In this document: positions 33,855 through 44,631 of the stretch, one piece after another
Numbering within the stretch: the stretch's first letter is position 1
Layout: every line of letters begins with the position of its first letter
NCBI GenBank assembly: GCA_020631735.1
Contig: CM036223.1
Span: forward strand, 5,618,191-5,682,190
Direction: 5' to 3'
DNA from: Saccharum officinarum
Lineage: Eukaryota > Streptophyta > Magnoliopsida > Poales > Poaceae
Length of the DNA stretch: 64,000 bases
Translations under genes and position numbers: made by a program
Notes under the pieces: generated by a model
What the model was told of the DNA's origin: nothing
What the model saw: only the letters and a program-made list of their open reading frames with translations
Database searches by the model: none

Positions 33855-36005
33855 CCTCTAGCATATATAACATCTCCACAGGTGACCATCAATTACATCT
33901 ACACGGTGTCCCTACTCTCTAATAGGTGAGGATAGGTCCTAATCCCACCCGCGAATGCGTAGATAAGGTTAGTTTCCATGCTCCGCTCCTAGCCGAGACA
34001 GAATTTCGGCAGCACCTCCCCGTTGTTCTCCTGATACACGTCCTGCAAGGGAGAGTGTGTATCCGGAGAACAACAGGGGGTGATGCCGAAACACCGTCTC
34101 AAATCGGAGCGGACCATGGAAACTAACCCATCTACGCATCCGTGGGCTGTCCAAAAAACGTGGACAATCCGAAACAGATACGGTCGCAGATATGCAAAGA
34201 TCCGCATACCTCCAACCGTATCTCTTTCGGACGGGAGACGCCTAACTGGGCTACACCGATCTACGACAAACATGCGGAAAAAGAGGTGATTTATACCTGG
34301 GGTGTCGGTGAAGTCAGGCTAGCGGGGCAGTGACGAGTCGATGCAGTGGTGAGGCGACGCAGTGCAGGCAGACCCGTGACGCCGACGAAGACAATCGAGG
34401 ACCTCTGGGTCACCTCCGACAGGTCTTGCTCTGCAAAAGAAGAAACACAAGACTATAAGCGCAAAATTTCGGCAGCACCTCCCCTGCACGGGGAGGTTTC
34501 CAAAACCTGCAACAAACAACGGCACGATGGCCGACAATCACAATGGCACGAAGGCCGATAAGCACAGCGGCACGAAGGCCAAGATCAGCCTAGCCCAATT
34601 TTCAGGTCTCAAATTAACTGCACATAAATACATGAATTTTTGGCCCATTAATTTTTGCAATCTCAGATTATAAGCCCAATCCATATAGATAAAAGATTAG
34701 CTTAGCTTATTTAACATCACATGAAAGCCCATGTCATATATTAATCAACAATTCAAATACACAGGCCCTACACGCAGCATCTTCATCTACTATAGCTTCA
34801 AATACAATGCCCATGTTATATTGGCTGTAGGTTCATGCAGTGAGCAGGCTGATTATTTACAATATTATCACATTTCAGGAATGACTGAACCAAAGTAACA
34901 ACAAATACATTTCATATTCTATTAACACTACTTCCTATGTAAAACATCTGCAACAATCTTCCATCTCATACAACTCAAGATACTTGCACTACTGTGGCAG
35001 ACGAAGCAGAAAAAATGACAATCACAGATAGAGAGATTAGAGAGATAAAAGAATGATTGGTTTAACATGTGGAAATGTTCAGCCCAACAAAACAAGGAAC
35101 ACCGAAAAGTTACAGCGAGCCCGACAGTAAGGGAGCCCATCTCCTCTCCTCTCCGTTTGTGATGTGGAAATGTCTACCTAGTGCGGTCAACCGTGCCTGT
35201 TAGGGACATGGAGAAGAAGATGTGCCTTCTGACTGACTTATTGTGGTTGCAGCTGCTCTATGTAGTCTACCATGCATGAGGTAGCAGGCAGGGAAGGGAG
35301 ACAGACACAGACAGGTTCAGGTTGCTCCGTGCCGAAAGGGAAAGAACAAACGGGGAAAGGGAAGGCTGTGCCTGTGCGGTGCCAGCCGCCGGCTCAGCTC
35401 AAACTCAACCACACGAGTAGGAGGAGCACAGTACTTGGTGAGTCCGTGGTATTCCGACACGGACACGACGACTCGCCATGCTAGCTAGGTGTGTGCTGCT
35501 ATCCAGGCGCTCAGCCTATTCGAATCCGGGCGCCGGGCGGTACACGATGACACGTTAGCGAAGTCGACCATTGCTAGTTCACTCCTTTTCTAAACCAACA
35601 AAACAGCACAAGAAAAAGAAGAAGAATCGACCATGATTACTCAATCCCCACGTCCCAACCAGTAGTGTGGGTTTGAGTACTCACCGTGAAGGTGCTGCTC
35701 AGGGGAAGCTTGCACGAGCGGATCCGGCTCGCCTACAGTGAAGACGGTATCGGAGAGCTCTAGATGCGAGGCGGAGCGGTTGCGCGGCGGAGCGGCGGAC
35801 ACGCGCGGGCGGCCAGCGAGCGCGGGCGGGCTGGGGCGGCGCGGGCGGGCGTGTGCGGCGCGGCCGGGCCGGGGTTGCGCGGTGGAGCGGCGGCGGCGCG
35901 GTGGAGCTGTGGCGGCGGCGGCGGGCGCTGAGCCGAGCAGGGTGGGGGCGGCCGCGCGCGCGTGATAGGGTTTGGGGGGAGGGTGGGGGATTTTGGACCA
36001 GCGGC
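33855..36005. other. upstream region of the CACTA 2 genes
   Basis: Promoter side of the transposase gene. Holds facing copies of AATTTCGGCAGCACC / GATGCCGAAACACC around 34010-34095 and again at 34468. A GC-rich block follows at 35640-35990 with overlapping, meaningless open frames. No other gene. Confidence 0.4.
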
Positions 36006-36009
36006 CCAA

Positions 36010-36475
36010 TTTCTATTCGGCCTTTGCCGAGTGCTCCAGAAAGGGGCACTCGGCAAAGATTTTTTTATTTTTTTTTAAATTCTTTGCCGAGTGCCCCATG
36101 ACCTGGCACTCGGCAAATTATTTTTTTTTTGTTTTTTTCCTCAATTTTTCATGGGGCACTCGGCAAAGAATTTTAAAAAATCTTTTGCCGAGCGCCAAAC
36201 GGTGGGACACTTGGCAAAGGCTAACGGCAAGTGGCCGCCGTCACGCCGGCCACCTTTGCCGACGGTTAAAATTTGCCGAGTTCCTAGCCCTCGGCAAAGG
36301 AAAAATTTGCCGACGGTCCACCTTTGCCGAGTGCCTAGCACTCGGCAAAGGCTGCTTTGCCGAGGGCATTTCTTTGCCGAGTGTCTCTGGGTCTGGCACT
36401 CGGCAAATATTTCCTTTGCCGAGTGCCCGAGGAAATACGTTCGGCAAAGAATTTTGCCTTCGGCAAAGCAGCTGT
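36010..36475. repeat. right subterminal hairpin array of CACTA 2
   Basis: TTTGCCGAGTGC and GCACTCGGCAAA in both orientations, more irregular than at the left end, including degenerate forms such as TTTGCCGACGG and ACTTGGCAAAG. Confidence 0.85.
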
Positions 36476-36515
36476 GTCCTGTAGTGGATAGAGATCGAGA
36501 TCAGCGGAGAGGGAG

Positions 36516-37277
36516 ATGGCTTCGCACAATAAGGATGCCAACATCTACCACGCACCAGTTGGTGGCAATGGCTATGGTGGCACTGTCAACATGGGCCCTA
36601 CGGCTACGGCACCGGCCAAGCCAGAATCGCCAATGGTGACACAGCATGCCGAACAATACACTTCGCTGTACACCGCTTACCCTGCACCTCACCTCCGTCC
36701 TCCGGCGGCATACATGCGCCCTCAAAAGCGGCCTTACTACGGTGGTGGTGATGGGTACTGGGGTGAAGCTGCTGGGGCATACGGCGGTGGATACTACGGA
36801 TACCGACCGCCACAGCCTCCGCCGTACGGTGGTGGTGGTGGTGGGTATGGGTATTGCCCTCCGTCTGAGTTTGGTTGGGGAGCTGGCGGTGGTGGCTACA
36901 GCTACTACGACGGTGGTTCTGGAGGCGGAGGCTATGGAGGCGGCGATGGCTATGGAGGTGGTGGCTATAGAGGTGGCGGCCGCTATGGTGGTGGCGGTTA
37001 TGGAGGCGGAGGCTATGGAGGCGGCGGTTATGGAGGTGGTGGCTATGGAGGTGGCGGCCGCTATGGTGGCGGCGGCGGTGGCTACGGAAGGCCACCACCG
37101 CAGGTGGGCACGGGGTGGCTAGAGGCCACCGGAGCTGCTGCTTATGGAGTGTACCAGCACCACATGCGCAAACACCACCAGGGACAGGGACATGGCCATG
37201 GACATGGTGGAGACGGCTGCAGCTGTGGAGGAGGTTGCAGCCATGGCAGGCAGCTGCCATGGGGAGTTCGAGCATGA
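36516..37277 (+). CDS. gene 2: glycine-rich protein with GGGGY repeats
   Basis: A 253-residue intact frame starting MASHNKDANIYHAPVGG. The N-terminus is similar in style to gene 3 (both have a KD-NI motif near residue 6-10). Residues 65-105 are Pro/Tyr/Gly-rich, and 110-190 are GGGGYGG repeats with GGGRYGG variants. Then comes a less repetitive GTGWLEATGAAAYGVYQHHM segment, comparable to the Ala/Gly/Tyr segment of gene 1, and an HGHGHGGDGCSCGGGCSHG tail. No signal peptide. Function unknown; proteins of this style are small disordered glycine-rich proteins. The final residues (QLPWGVRA) look frame-changed: the next frame continues HGEFEHEHHIKFKH and stays open to 37410. The start lies 29 bases after the CACTA element, which separates it from its leader exon. 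Confidence 0.75.
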   Translation: MASHNKDANIYHAPVGGNGYGGTVNMGPTATAPAKPESPMVTQHAEQYTSLYTAYPAPHLRPPAAYMRPQKRPYYGGGDGYWGEAAGAYGGGYYGYRPPQPPPYGGGGGGYGYCPPSEFGWGAGGGGYSYYDGGSGGGGYGGGDGYGGGGYRGGGRYGGGGYGGGGYGGGGYGGGGYGGGGRYGGGGGGYGRPPPQVGTGWLEATGAAAYGVYQHHMRKHHQGQGHGHGHGGDGCSCGGGCSHGRQLPWGVRA

Positions 37278-37410
37278 ACACCACATCAAGTTTAAACATT
37301 CCACTGCTCAACACGATGGCAAGTGCAGTGAGAATAAAGATGGGCCGCAGGCGCCCCACGTCACGGTACTGGCGGAGACGAAACCAGCTACCGAGGTCGT
37401 CCAAGCTTAG

Positions 37411-38026
37411 TACTCTCGTCAATGCAAGATCAGATGATGGATGCCCTACTAGCTTGTACGTACGTACTGAATAAACTCGCACCCGTTTCAGTTATATGAC
37501 ATATATCAAATATATTGTATCCTCTGCTCTAAATGGTGGTGTATGTAGGCGCCGGCTTCCCTTTCTGGAGTAACTACTGGTCCATCTTATTAGCTTGTTA
37601 AAGCCTGTGCCTTCGCAATGTGTGTTACCTCTCTAATGTATACTTATTAGCCGCTGCTCATCCTACTTCTATGTATCTGTATGCCTTTTTTTTGAATTCT
37701 GTACCTCTAATCCTCTCTGTATATATATGATGCAGAAAAAGCATGCATGTGGATCAAATCTTAGGAGACAATCCTTTTTATCTATAGAGGAGGTCAAAAA
37801 ATTGTCTCTATGCCTGAAAATACATAGTGAATTTCAGATAGTCGGTATACTTAAGGGGATAATCCAAGAAAACAATTATCTTTGTAAATACAGAGGTGAA
37901 CCTTTTAAGAGACCCGCCTTTGGAAATAAGGCTAGAAGTCGGCCAACCTATTTCTAAACCATAAAACTCACTGCCGCCCGTCGTTCCCTCACTTCAGTTT
38001 CCACCTCCTCATCTCTCTCTCACCCA

Positions 38027-38060
<34 letters not shown>

Positions 38061-39095
38061 ACAAATCGGCTCTTTCACCACCGTAGCCATTCTGCATGCA
38101 TCCCCATCGCTGCCCCCTCCACCTTCCCACCACCGCCTCCATGAGCACAACCACTTCGGGCATTTGATCTCCAAAGGCCCCTCTAGTGGCAGATCCTGGG
38201 GGTGTGGCAGATCCAGCCAGGGATATATGCTATAGATCGGGTGTTGGTGCATGGATCCATAGGTCGGTGGCTCAAGACGGCAAGGGTGGTAGCATAACGG
38301 TGGTGCGGCACGAGGGGGATTGCAGCGTCCCCGACCCCACCGATGGAAGTAACTACATGATGTGCGGGCTCCATCCCTTGGCCAAATCTCAAGCGATATC
38401 AATGTTGTCCATAAGTAACGGCACCCACGATAAGCTCATCACCCTTCTTCGACTTCCCTAACCCTGGATCCAGTGAGCTATAGCGGTGAGGTCAGCCGGG
38501 TCCAAAGCGACAAACTTGGCCCCTTCTCCCAAATCCAATGAACAACCCACCGCCACCAAGGCTTGTCTTGGAGCGGAGGGAATCCGGTGTGGATCGAGGC
38601 ACCCCAAGCAACTCCGTGGATGAGGTACTTCCCCGTCGACGACCCTAGCTTCCATGGCATCTCAAGACGAGTACTTGATAGTGTTCCTGGAATAGATGTG
38701 GCACATGTGCACGTACAGCGGTGGTTGTGTGGTCAGAGAAGGCGTCAGAGGGACCTGTGGCTAGTTTATGTTCGATGGGCTCAGCGAGCCTCTGCGATGG
38801 GTTCTCCAATCTTTTTTTTATTTCAAAACATATTTGCAGAGGTGGGAAGTGAATCTATCTCTATTAGTCTTCGATTAACAGTGGCCCTAGGTCAGAGATG
38901 ATCGGCACCTCATCCTCTGTGGTTCATTTTTTTACTTCCTTTATGACCTTTTGTAGTAGGGTGATTTTTGTAGGCCATTTGTTCTTGTGCTTTCCATGTA
39001 TTCATACGCGTATGTGTGTGAGCATGTGCATTTAGCTGTTTACACTATGTTTAAAAAGACATAAACTTTATAAATAATGATACTGATAGGTTTAC
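37411..39095. other. downstream of gene 2, mostly unrecognised
   Basis: Includes the presumed 3' UTR of gene 2 (to about 37700). From 37735 to 38950 there are AAAGGC/AGAGGTGG and GAGACCCGCC motifs that recall the subterminal repeats of CACTA element 3, and an end-like sequence CTTTTGTAGTAG at 38950, but I cannot pair two termini. There is a (CA)n tract inside. Confidence 0.3.
38029..38059. repeat. (CA)n microsatellite
   Basis: About 15 CA units in a row. Confidence 0.95.
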
Positions 39096-40104
39096 ATGCA
39101 CTGCTCTAGGTCAAGGTCAAGCATATAATCACAAAACAACCACGGCGTCGCTGTCCCAATTGCTGTGATATTCTCATATTCTTCTCGGGCGGCGGAGTAG
39201 AAAGAGGACATGTTTTACGGCTATATATAGTTTTTGTTGGCCAGTTTATCTTTTCTGGTATCTAATGCCGTTAATCCGTTATCATGATATATGAGGACCA
39301 AATTAATAAACAAAACGCAATATATCATTAGCTCCACTAGTGATAATCCGAAGAAACTAATGCAAACAGCGGCAAGCACCAACCCCGGCCCCCGGTATTG
39401 ATGCGGCTAATAGAAGTATCTCTTGTGCGTCATGCACTGCTCTAGGTCAAGGTCAAGCATATAATCACAAAACAACCACGGCGTCGCTGTCCCAATTGCT
39501 GTGATATTCTCATATTCTTCTCGGGCGGCGGAGTAGAAAGAGGACATGTTTTACGGCTATATATAGTTTTTATTGGCCAGTTTATCTTTTCTGGTATCTA
39601 ATGCCGTTAATCCGTTATCATGATATATGAGGACCAAATTAATAAACAAAACGCAATATATCATTAGCTCCACTAGTGATAATCCGAAGAAACTAATGCA
39701 AACAGCGGCAAGCACCAACCCCGGCCCCCGGTATTGATGCGGCTAATAGAAGTATCTCTTGTGCGTCATGCACTGCTCTAGGTCAAGGTCAAGCATATAA
39801 TCACAAAACAACCACGGCGTCGCTGTCCCAATTGCTGTGATATTCTCATATTCTTCTCGGGCGGCGGAGTAGAAAGAGGACATGTTTTACGGCTATATAT
39901 AGTTTTTATTGGCCAGTTTATCTTTTCTGGTATCTAATGCCGTTAATCCGTTATCATGATATATGAGGACCAAATTAATAAACAAAACGCAATATATCAT
40001 TAGCTCCACTAGTGATAATCCGAAGAAACTAATGCAAACAGCGGCAAGCACCAACCCCGGCCCCCGGTATTGATGCGGCTAATAGAAGTATCTCTTGTGC
40101 GTCA
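39096..40104 (+). repeat. three tandem 337-bp units (block Q2)
   Basis: Units begin at about 39096, 39432 and 39769 (ATGCACTGCTCTAGGTCAAG) and are almost identical. The only difference I noticed is GTTTTTGTTGG in unit 1 against GTTTTTATTGG in units 2 and 3. Each contains GGTCAAGGTCAAGC, a TATATATAG motif and GATGCGGCTAATAGAAG. Diverged single copies lie at 16441-16860 and, in part, 43471-43625, ahead of family genes or their remnants. No coding sequence. Confidence 0.92.
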
Positions 40105-40459
40105 ACGCTGACACTAAAAGGTATTGGGTTGCCGAAAGTACAAGAGCTCTTTTTCATGTAAATTATTTGCCCTTTGACGATGATGGCAAGCAACCCCGGT
40201 CCCGGAATCATAGATCACAGCCTGCAACAAAGTGCAAAGTTTTCACGAAAGTACCAAACAGAAAAGTAAAAGAGGCATAAGTATTCTACGGACTGTTCTT
40301 CTAGCTTCTTCAATAATCGCATCATCATCGAAACCAAACACCATCTTCACTTCTGGACCATCCATGGAAAAGCAGCAGCAACAAACAACATTTAGGGTGC
40401 CTTTGGTTGGGTTTTCAGGAGCTATTCGTTTCCAAAAAGCCAAAAGTATGGCTGCCGAT
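40105..40459. other. intergenic, nothing recognised
   Basis: Continues the last repeat unit for about 40 bases (ACGCTGACACTAAAAGG). From 40395 (GGGTGCCTTTGGTTGGG) it resembles 42072-42125, a dispersed repeat without defined ends. No gene. Confidence 0.3.
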
Positions 40460-41178
40460 TAAGGATGAAAACGGTCGGAAAACCTCTCGACCGTTTTCTA
40501 CTTTTACATTTGAATACGAAAACGAAAGCGGTAAAGCCAGACACGAAAACAAACACGAACTTACGGAATATCGAGAATTTCGAAAACGAACTAATTCGAG
40601 CGGAATTATGTCGAACACGGTCAGTATACAAAAAATCAATACAGAATATTGATCCGTAGGACAAAGTGCATAACAATTAATATGTGAATAATAATTAACA
40701 AGTCCTACAACTTTCTTAAAAAGTGTCTTCATTCGACACCACGTAAGAAAGATATGACTGTTCTAAGGCAAGCACTTGTACGCGATTTAATATACCACTG
40801 AAACTTTGTTTAAACTTTTGAACATCTTAAAGACCTCAAATGAAAAACTGAAAACTAGAAAGATGTAGATCTTGTTGAGAGCTATAATTTTCATATAAAA
40901 ATTATCTTCATCCGAGATCGTACGAGAAAGATACAATTTTTCTAAGGTTAGACTTCTATTGGGCCGAATTTGGTTTAAACCAAATTTCGAATTCGGGATA
41001 TTCCGAATTAAAAGTAGAAAAGTAGAAAATGGTCGGAAAAATGTCTAAACCGTTTTCATTCAGAATTTGAATTTGGTGTTCCAAATTCGAATTTATCCAA
41101 GAATACGAATTCGATCGGATTAAATGTAGAAAACAATACGGTTCGGTACGGGATATTTCCGTACCGTTTTCATCCCTA
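40460..41178. mobile_element. hAT-type non-autonomous element, 719 bp
   Basis: Ends TAAGGATGAAAACGG and CCGTTTTCATCCCTA are inverted repeats, with a perfect 8-bp target duplication CTGCCGAT (40452-40459 and 41179-41186). AT-rich interior with GAAAACG/CGTTTTC motifs near the ends. No transposase. Confidence 0.85.
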
Positions 41179-41186
41179 CTGCCGAT

Positions 41187-42175
41187 AGCACAATCTGGGG
41201 CTGCGAGGAACAAGATCAAGGAAGAACAACCTAATCTACTTGAAGCACGGATCACTAAGTAGACTGGCCGAATCAGCTGCGCACCCGGCACTCAGAGAAG
41301 GAATCCACGGCCATCTCAACGGCGTGGGGCAAAATTGAGAAGGGGACTACGGGGCCACAGCGCCGATAGTTCGAATTAGGGGACCATGCAAGCAACCAAT
41401 CCGCCCAAGCAAGGTATAGGGTTAGTTCCTAAGGTGCACCGAAGGAATTGTCCGGCCGTCCGCGCCCAGGTGGAGAGCGGCGGCGAGGAGAGGATCCACG
41501 GCGGAGGGACGCGGGGAGAGGGAGGAGCTAGTCGACAGTCTAGTCGTCGAGGTGTTACGTTGCAGGGGCCGCGGCGGTCTTGGGTTTTTAGAAGGTACTC
41601 CAGGCAAAAATAGCTTGGTAAGGTAGCTGGATGGGCCGAGGACAGCTCGTTGCTGGCTGGGTGGATATGTGGGCTCTTTCCATCTTATGAAGCATTTTTG
41701 ACCCGTTAGCAGATATATTTAGCTGTATATATACTCCCTCCATCAAAGAGTATTAACATATATGTCTTCAATTAGGTTTAGTACAAGAAAATATATTTCT
41801 AACCAATGCAGTGATATTTATTTTGTATCATAAATGTTAATATATTTTTATATAATTTTAGTTAAATTTTAAACTGATTGACTACTTTAAAAGCAAGAAT
41901 TGCATTCTTTATATAGATGGAAGGTTTGATACCCAAATGTTAGGAATTTTTTTCTTCCTTCTGGTATCTATGTCATCTCTGACCGTGTGACGTGGGAAAT
42001 TAGGAACATAATGACGTCATCAATGGATCAATGCAGGAGCAGGAGAAAGAGGTGACAGCGATACACGGGGATGTCTTTGGTTAGGCTTTCATGAGCTATT
42101 CGTTTCCAAAACGCCAAAAGTCAACCAAAGAGAGGGGAATCCATAGGTGCTTCTAGGCAAAAATAGCTTCATCTC
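41187..42175. other. intergenic, nothing recognised
   Basis: Moderately GC-rich to 41640, AT-rich after. GCAAAAATAGCTT occurs at 41604 and again at 42157 and GAGCTATTCGTTTCCAAAA at 40420 and 42089, so an old dispersed repeat is present twice. No gene. Confidence 0.3.
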
Positions 42176-42177
42176 TA

Positions 42178-42782
42178 CTAATTTTTGATGCCGTTGCACT
42201 AACAAATTTTTGATGTAACAGGGCCAAAATTGATGCCATAGCTTGGTACCGCATCAATTTCGCATTTTATGCGAGCTGTTGCAACAGCTCTAGATGCAAT
42301 AGCCTTGTTGCATCGATTGGGAGTGATCGATGCGAGAGCTCGCTATTGCATCAGCCATCCGTTGTCTCTTGTATCAAAATAGAGAGATGCAAAATGGTTA
42401 TTGCATCAAAATCGTTTTGATGCGAGGTCGCTATTGCATCGGCCGTAGATGTCTCTTGCATCACGATAGAGAGATGCAAAAAGGTTATTGCATCAAAATC
42501 GTTTTGATGCGAGGTCGCTATTGCATCGGCCGTAAATGTCTCTTGCATCACGATAGAGAGATGCAAAAAGGTTATTGCATCAAAATCGTGTAGATGTAAT
42601 ACAAATTGATTTGATGAAATAAGAATTTCTATTGTAACAGCTAACGGTGCGATAGGCCATACCTATTGCATCGACATGAATTACTATCACATCAAATTCA
42701 TTCCCGATGCAATAATGCTCACCTATTGCATCAAATTCGCGTTTGATGCAAGGCGAAGTGATCCAATAGGGTCAAAAATTAG
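42178..42782. mobile_element. TIR element with GATGCAAT repeats, class unsure
   Basis: Ends CTAATTTTTGA and TCAAAAATTAG, flanked by TA on both sides (42176-42177 and 42783-42784). The interior is packed with TTGCATC/GATGCAA in both orientations and contains a tandem array with an 87-base period. TA flanks suggest Tc1/mariner, but the dense subterminal repeats are more like CACTA. No transposase. Confidence 0.5.
42340..42590. repeat. 87-bp tandem repeats
   Basis: GGTTATTGCATCAAAATCGT recurs at 42396, 42483 and 42570, period 87. Units differ by one or two bases. The repeats stay open in one plus-strand frame because 87 is a multiple of three, which I take as chance. Confidence 0.88.
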
Positions 42783-42784
42783 TA

Positions 42785-43440
42785 TACGAATCTCGTAGCA
42801 CCTCTCCCCTTCTTTCTACGGCTGTGGAATTGATCCATGAAAATAGTCATTTGCCACTGGTTATGTGCATAAAGGTTCGATTCTTTTCTCCTAGGTTGTC
42901 CCCATTCATGTGAAAACAGAGCTGGGCGGCCGCATCTTCTTCGCTCGGCAGGCACACACTAGGGTTAGGGGCCAGCAATGGCGTTGCTTCTGCCTAGGCT
43001 GTCCCTCTCCAGTGATCATCTCAGTCGGCGTGAGTCATCCCCGGACAGCCTCTCCGGCCGGTTTTGATATGCAGTAGCCTCTCCACTCCAAGCCCATGCG
43101 ACCTCCCCAGCCCAGAGAACCAGCAGCCACCTTCTCCAACATAGCAGAACAGACGTAGGCACCAGCATCTTTTCTCTCCTCCCTCACTCACTCTCTTCCC
43201 CTTGTTGGGGACAAAGATAGATCTCCTTCGAGCTTGGAGGCATGAGTAGTATGGAGGACTAGAGACGCGGGTCCCCAAGGACGAAGGGCTGAAGGCACAG
43301 GGTCTCTGAGCACGGATGCAGGCCTCGACAGGCATGGCACGCACGGTGGAAGGCGTCGGCAGTGGGACAAATGTGCACCTCAGCAGCGGGCAGTCCCGCA
43401 GGCCACACGATGATGCCAACAATATGATTTTTTTTAATCT
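42785..43440. other. intergenic, moderately GC-rich
   Basis: A short frame MALLLPRLSLSSDHLS starts at 42979 after a leader-like sequence but stops within 30 codons. A 167-codon minus-strand frame shows no recognisable features. Probably a gene fragment carried by a transposon (AGAGGCGGG motif at 43447). Confidence 0.25.
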
Positions 43441-43470
43441 ACTTTTAGAGGCGGGTATTATAACGCACCA

Positions 43471-43950
43471 GCCTATGCCGTTACCATATGATATGAGCAC
43501 CAAAAACTTAAATAAAGAATGCAATAAATAGCTCCACTAGTATAAAGAAACAATCATACGGGTACTGATGCGGTCGTTAAAAAATCTCTTGTGCATTATT
43601 GACGCTGACATTCACAGTACGTATTGATTTCTTTTCTTTTTTTATTACTACTCTCTCTGTCCTCAAATACAATATATTCAAACAATTTTAATACGAGTTT
43701 GGCAAAAGACTAATTTGTCCTCAAATACAATATATTCTTAAGGATGGAATAATGATGCGTGGTTTGTTCACACATGCATGGTCTTTGTTCAAGGTCATGG
43801 TCGTCTTCCGATCCGTTTACCGGTGGCCCGTGTAGGTCTTGATATGCTGTAGTATTCGGTCGTGGTCGGCGTCCTCGTCCTAGTTCTCGTCCTCGCGTAG
43901 TATCAGATTCTATATAGTCGTCATCCATACGCTCAACTGCGCGCTCTTCG
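43471..43950 (+). repeat. upstream blocks Q3 and P3 of gene 3
   Basis: Q3 (43471-43625: CTATGCCGTTACCATATGAT, then CTGATGCGGTCGTTAAAAA and CTTGTGCATTATTGACGCTG) matches parts of Q1 and Q2. P3 (43743-43900: AATGATGCGTGGTTTGTTC, TATTCGGTCGTGGTCGG) matches P1 and P2. Their order Q-P-TATA-gene suggests what the ancestral unit looked like. Confidence 0.6.
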
Positions 43951-43960
43951 CCTATAAGTA
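43951..43960 (+). promoter_or_regulatory. TATA box of gene 3
   Basis: CCTATAAGTA, followed by GCTAGCTG as before gene 2. Transcription start predicted near 43985. Confidence 0.6.
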
Positions 43961-43984
43961 GCTAGCTGATCTCCGTCGCCCATG

Positions 43985-44031
43985 GCACAACAGCATATAT
44001 AGTGGTTAATCCATCTCTCCTCTCTCGATCG
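43985..44031 (+). other. leader exon of gene 3 (5' UTR)
   Basis: Ends at the donor GATCG|GTATGTC (GT at 44032). An upstream ATG at about 43982 opens a six-codon frame. The leader intron runs to 45799, directly before the start codon (TTTGGGCAG|ATGG), 1768 bp. Confidence 0.55.
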
Positions 44032-44218
44032 GTATGTCTTAATCCCTATCTAAATTACTAAATCTATTTATATCTCTTGGTGCACATAGAATTTCTTCAT
44101 TCCTTCGTATTTATAAACAGGAGTCAGTTCTTTCTTGTAATGCAACACATTATATTTAAGCATGCAAGCGAGTATGTTTTTTAGTTAATTTTCTTAGTGA
44201 TAATATAATAGTGCATAA

Positions 44219-44502
44219 GAGTAACTCCACCTTCTTTAAATACTTCCTTTTCGATAGGAATAGAGATTTTGGTTAAAAAAATCTCAAATATCTCTTTCAA
44301 TTAGATCTTCAAATATTGCTATCCCCTAGTTATTCCGGATTTCTCACTAGTCAAAGACGGAGAGCGGGATTGGCTCTCTTGCATCTAAGATATATATAAG
44401 TTGTTGGAGGATGAAAATATATATAGATGGAGGATTTTATTTAAATGACTGTTCACATGATGATTTAGAGAGTGAATTTAAGAAAGATTATTGAAGATGC
44501 TC
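44219..44502. mobile_element. Tourist-like MITE in the leader intron of gene 3
   Basis: GAGTAACTCCACCTTC at the left, TTGAAGATGCTC at the right, TAA on both sides (44216-44218, 44503-44505). Same GAGCAT(C)TCCA group as 7328-7631. Confidence 0.7.
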
Positions 44503-44631
44503 TAAGTCATTGTAATTAGGTATAGCAATGTTTTAAAATAATATCTTTGTAATGCTAATAATGGTGGGTATAATTTATAAATACATATAGGCCTGGGGTA
44601 TTTTTGGCTAATTTTTTGATGGCAGTTGTGA

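Larger units (their letters stand above)
27004..36486 (-). mobile_element. CACTA element 2 with both genes, 9483 bp
   Basis: Ends CACTACTGGATTCAG and CTGTGTCCTGTAGTG (inverted, imperfect after the first six bases), with a GAT target duplication (27001-27003 and 36487-36489). Both ends carry TTTGCCGAGTGC/GCACTCGGCAAA arrays. Inside, on the minus strand, are a TNP2-like transposase (33854 to 30241) and a second, Ptta/En/Spm-type gene (30121 to 27989), the usual pair of an autonomous plant CACTA element. Both have lesions, so this copy is probably not self-sufficient. It lies between the leader and the coding exon of gene 2. Confidence 0.93.

Noticed and set aside
38940..38962. CACTA-like end TTTTGTAGTAG
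   Set aside because: The terminal bases are TAGG rather than TAGTG and no left partner was found.
42330..42593. Repeat protein encoded by the 87-bp units
   Set aside because: The frame stays open only because the unit length is divisible by three; it lies inside a non-coding transposon.
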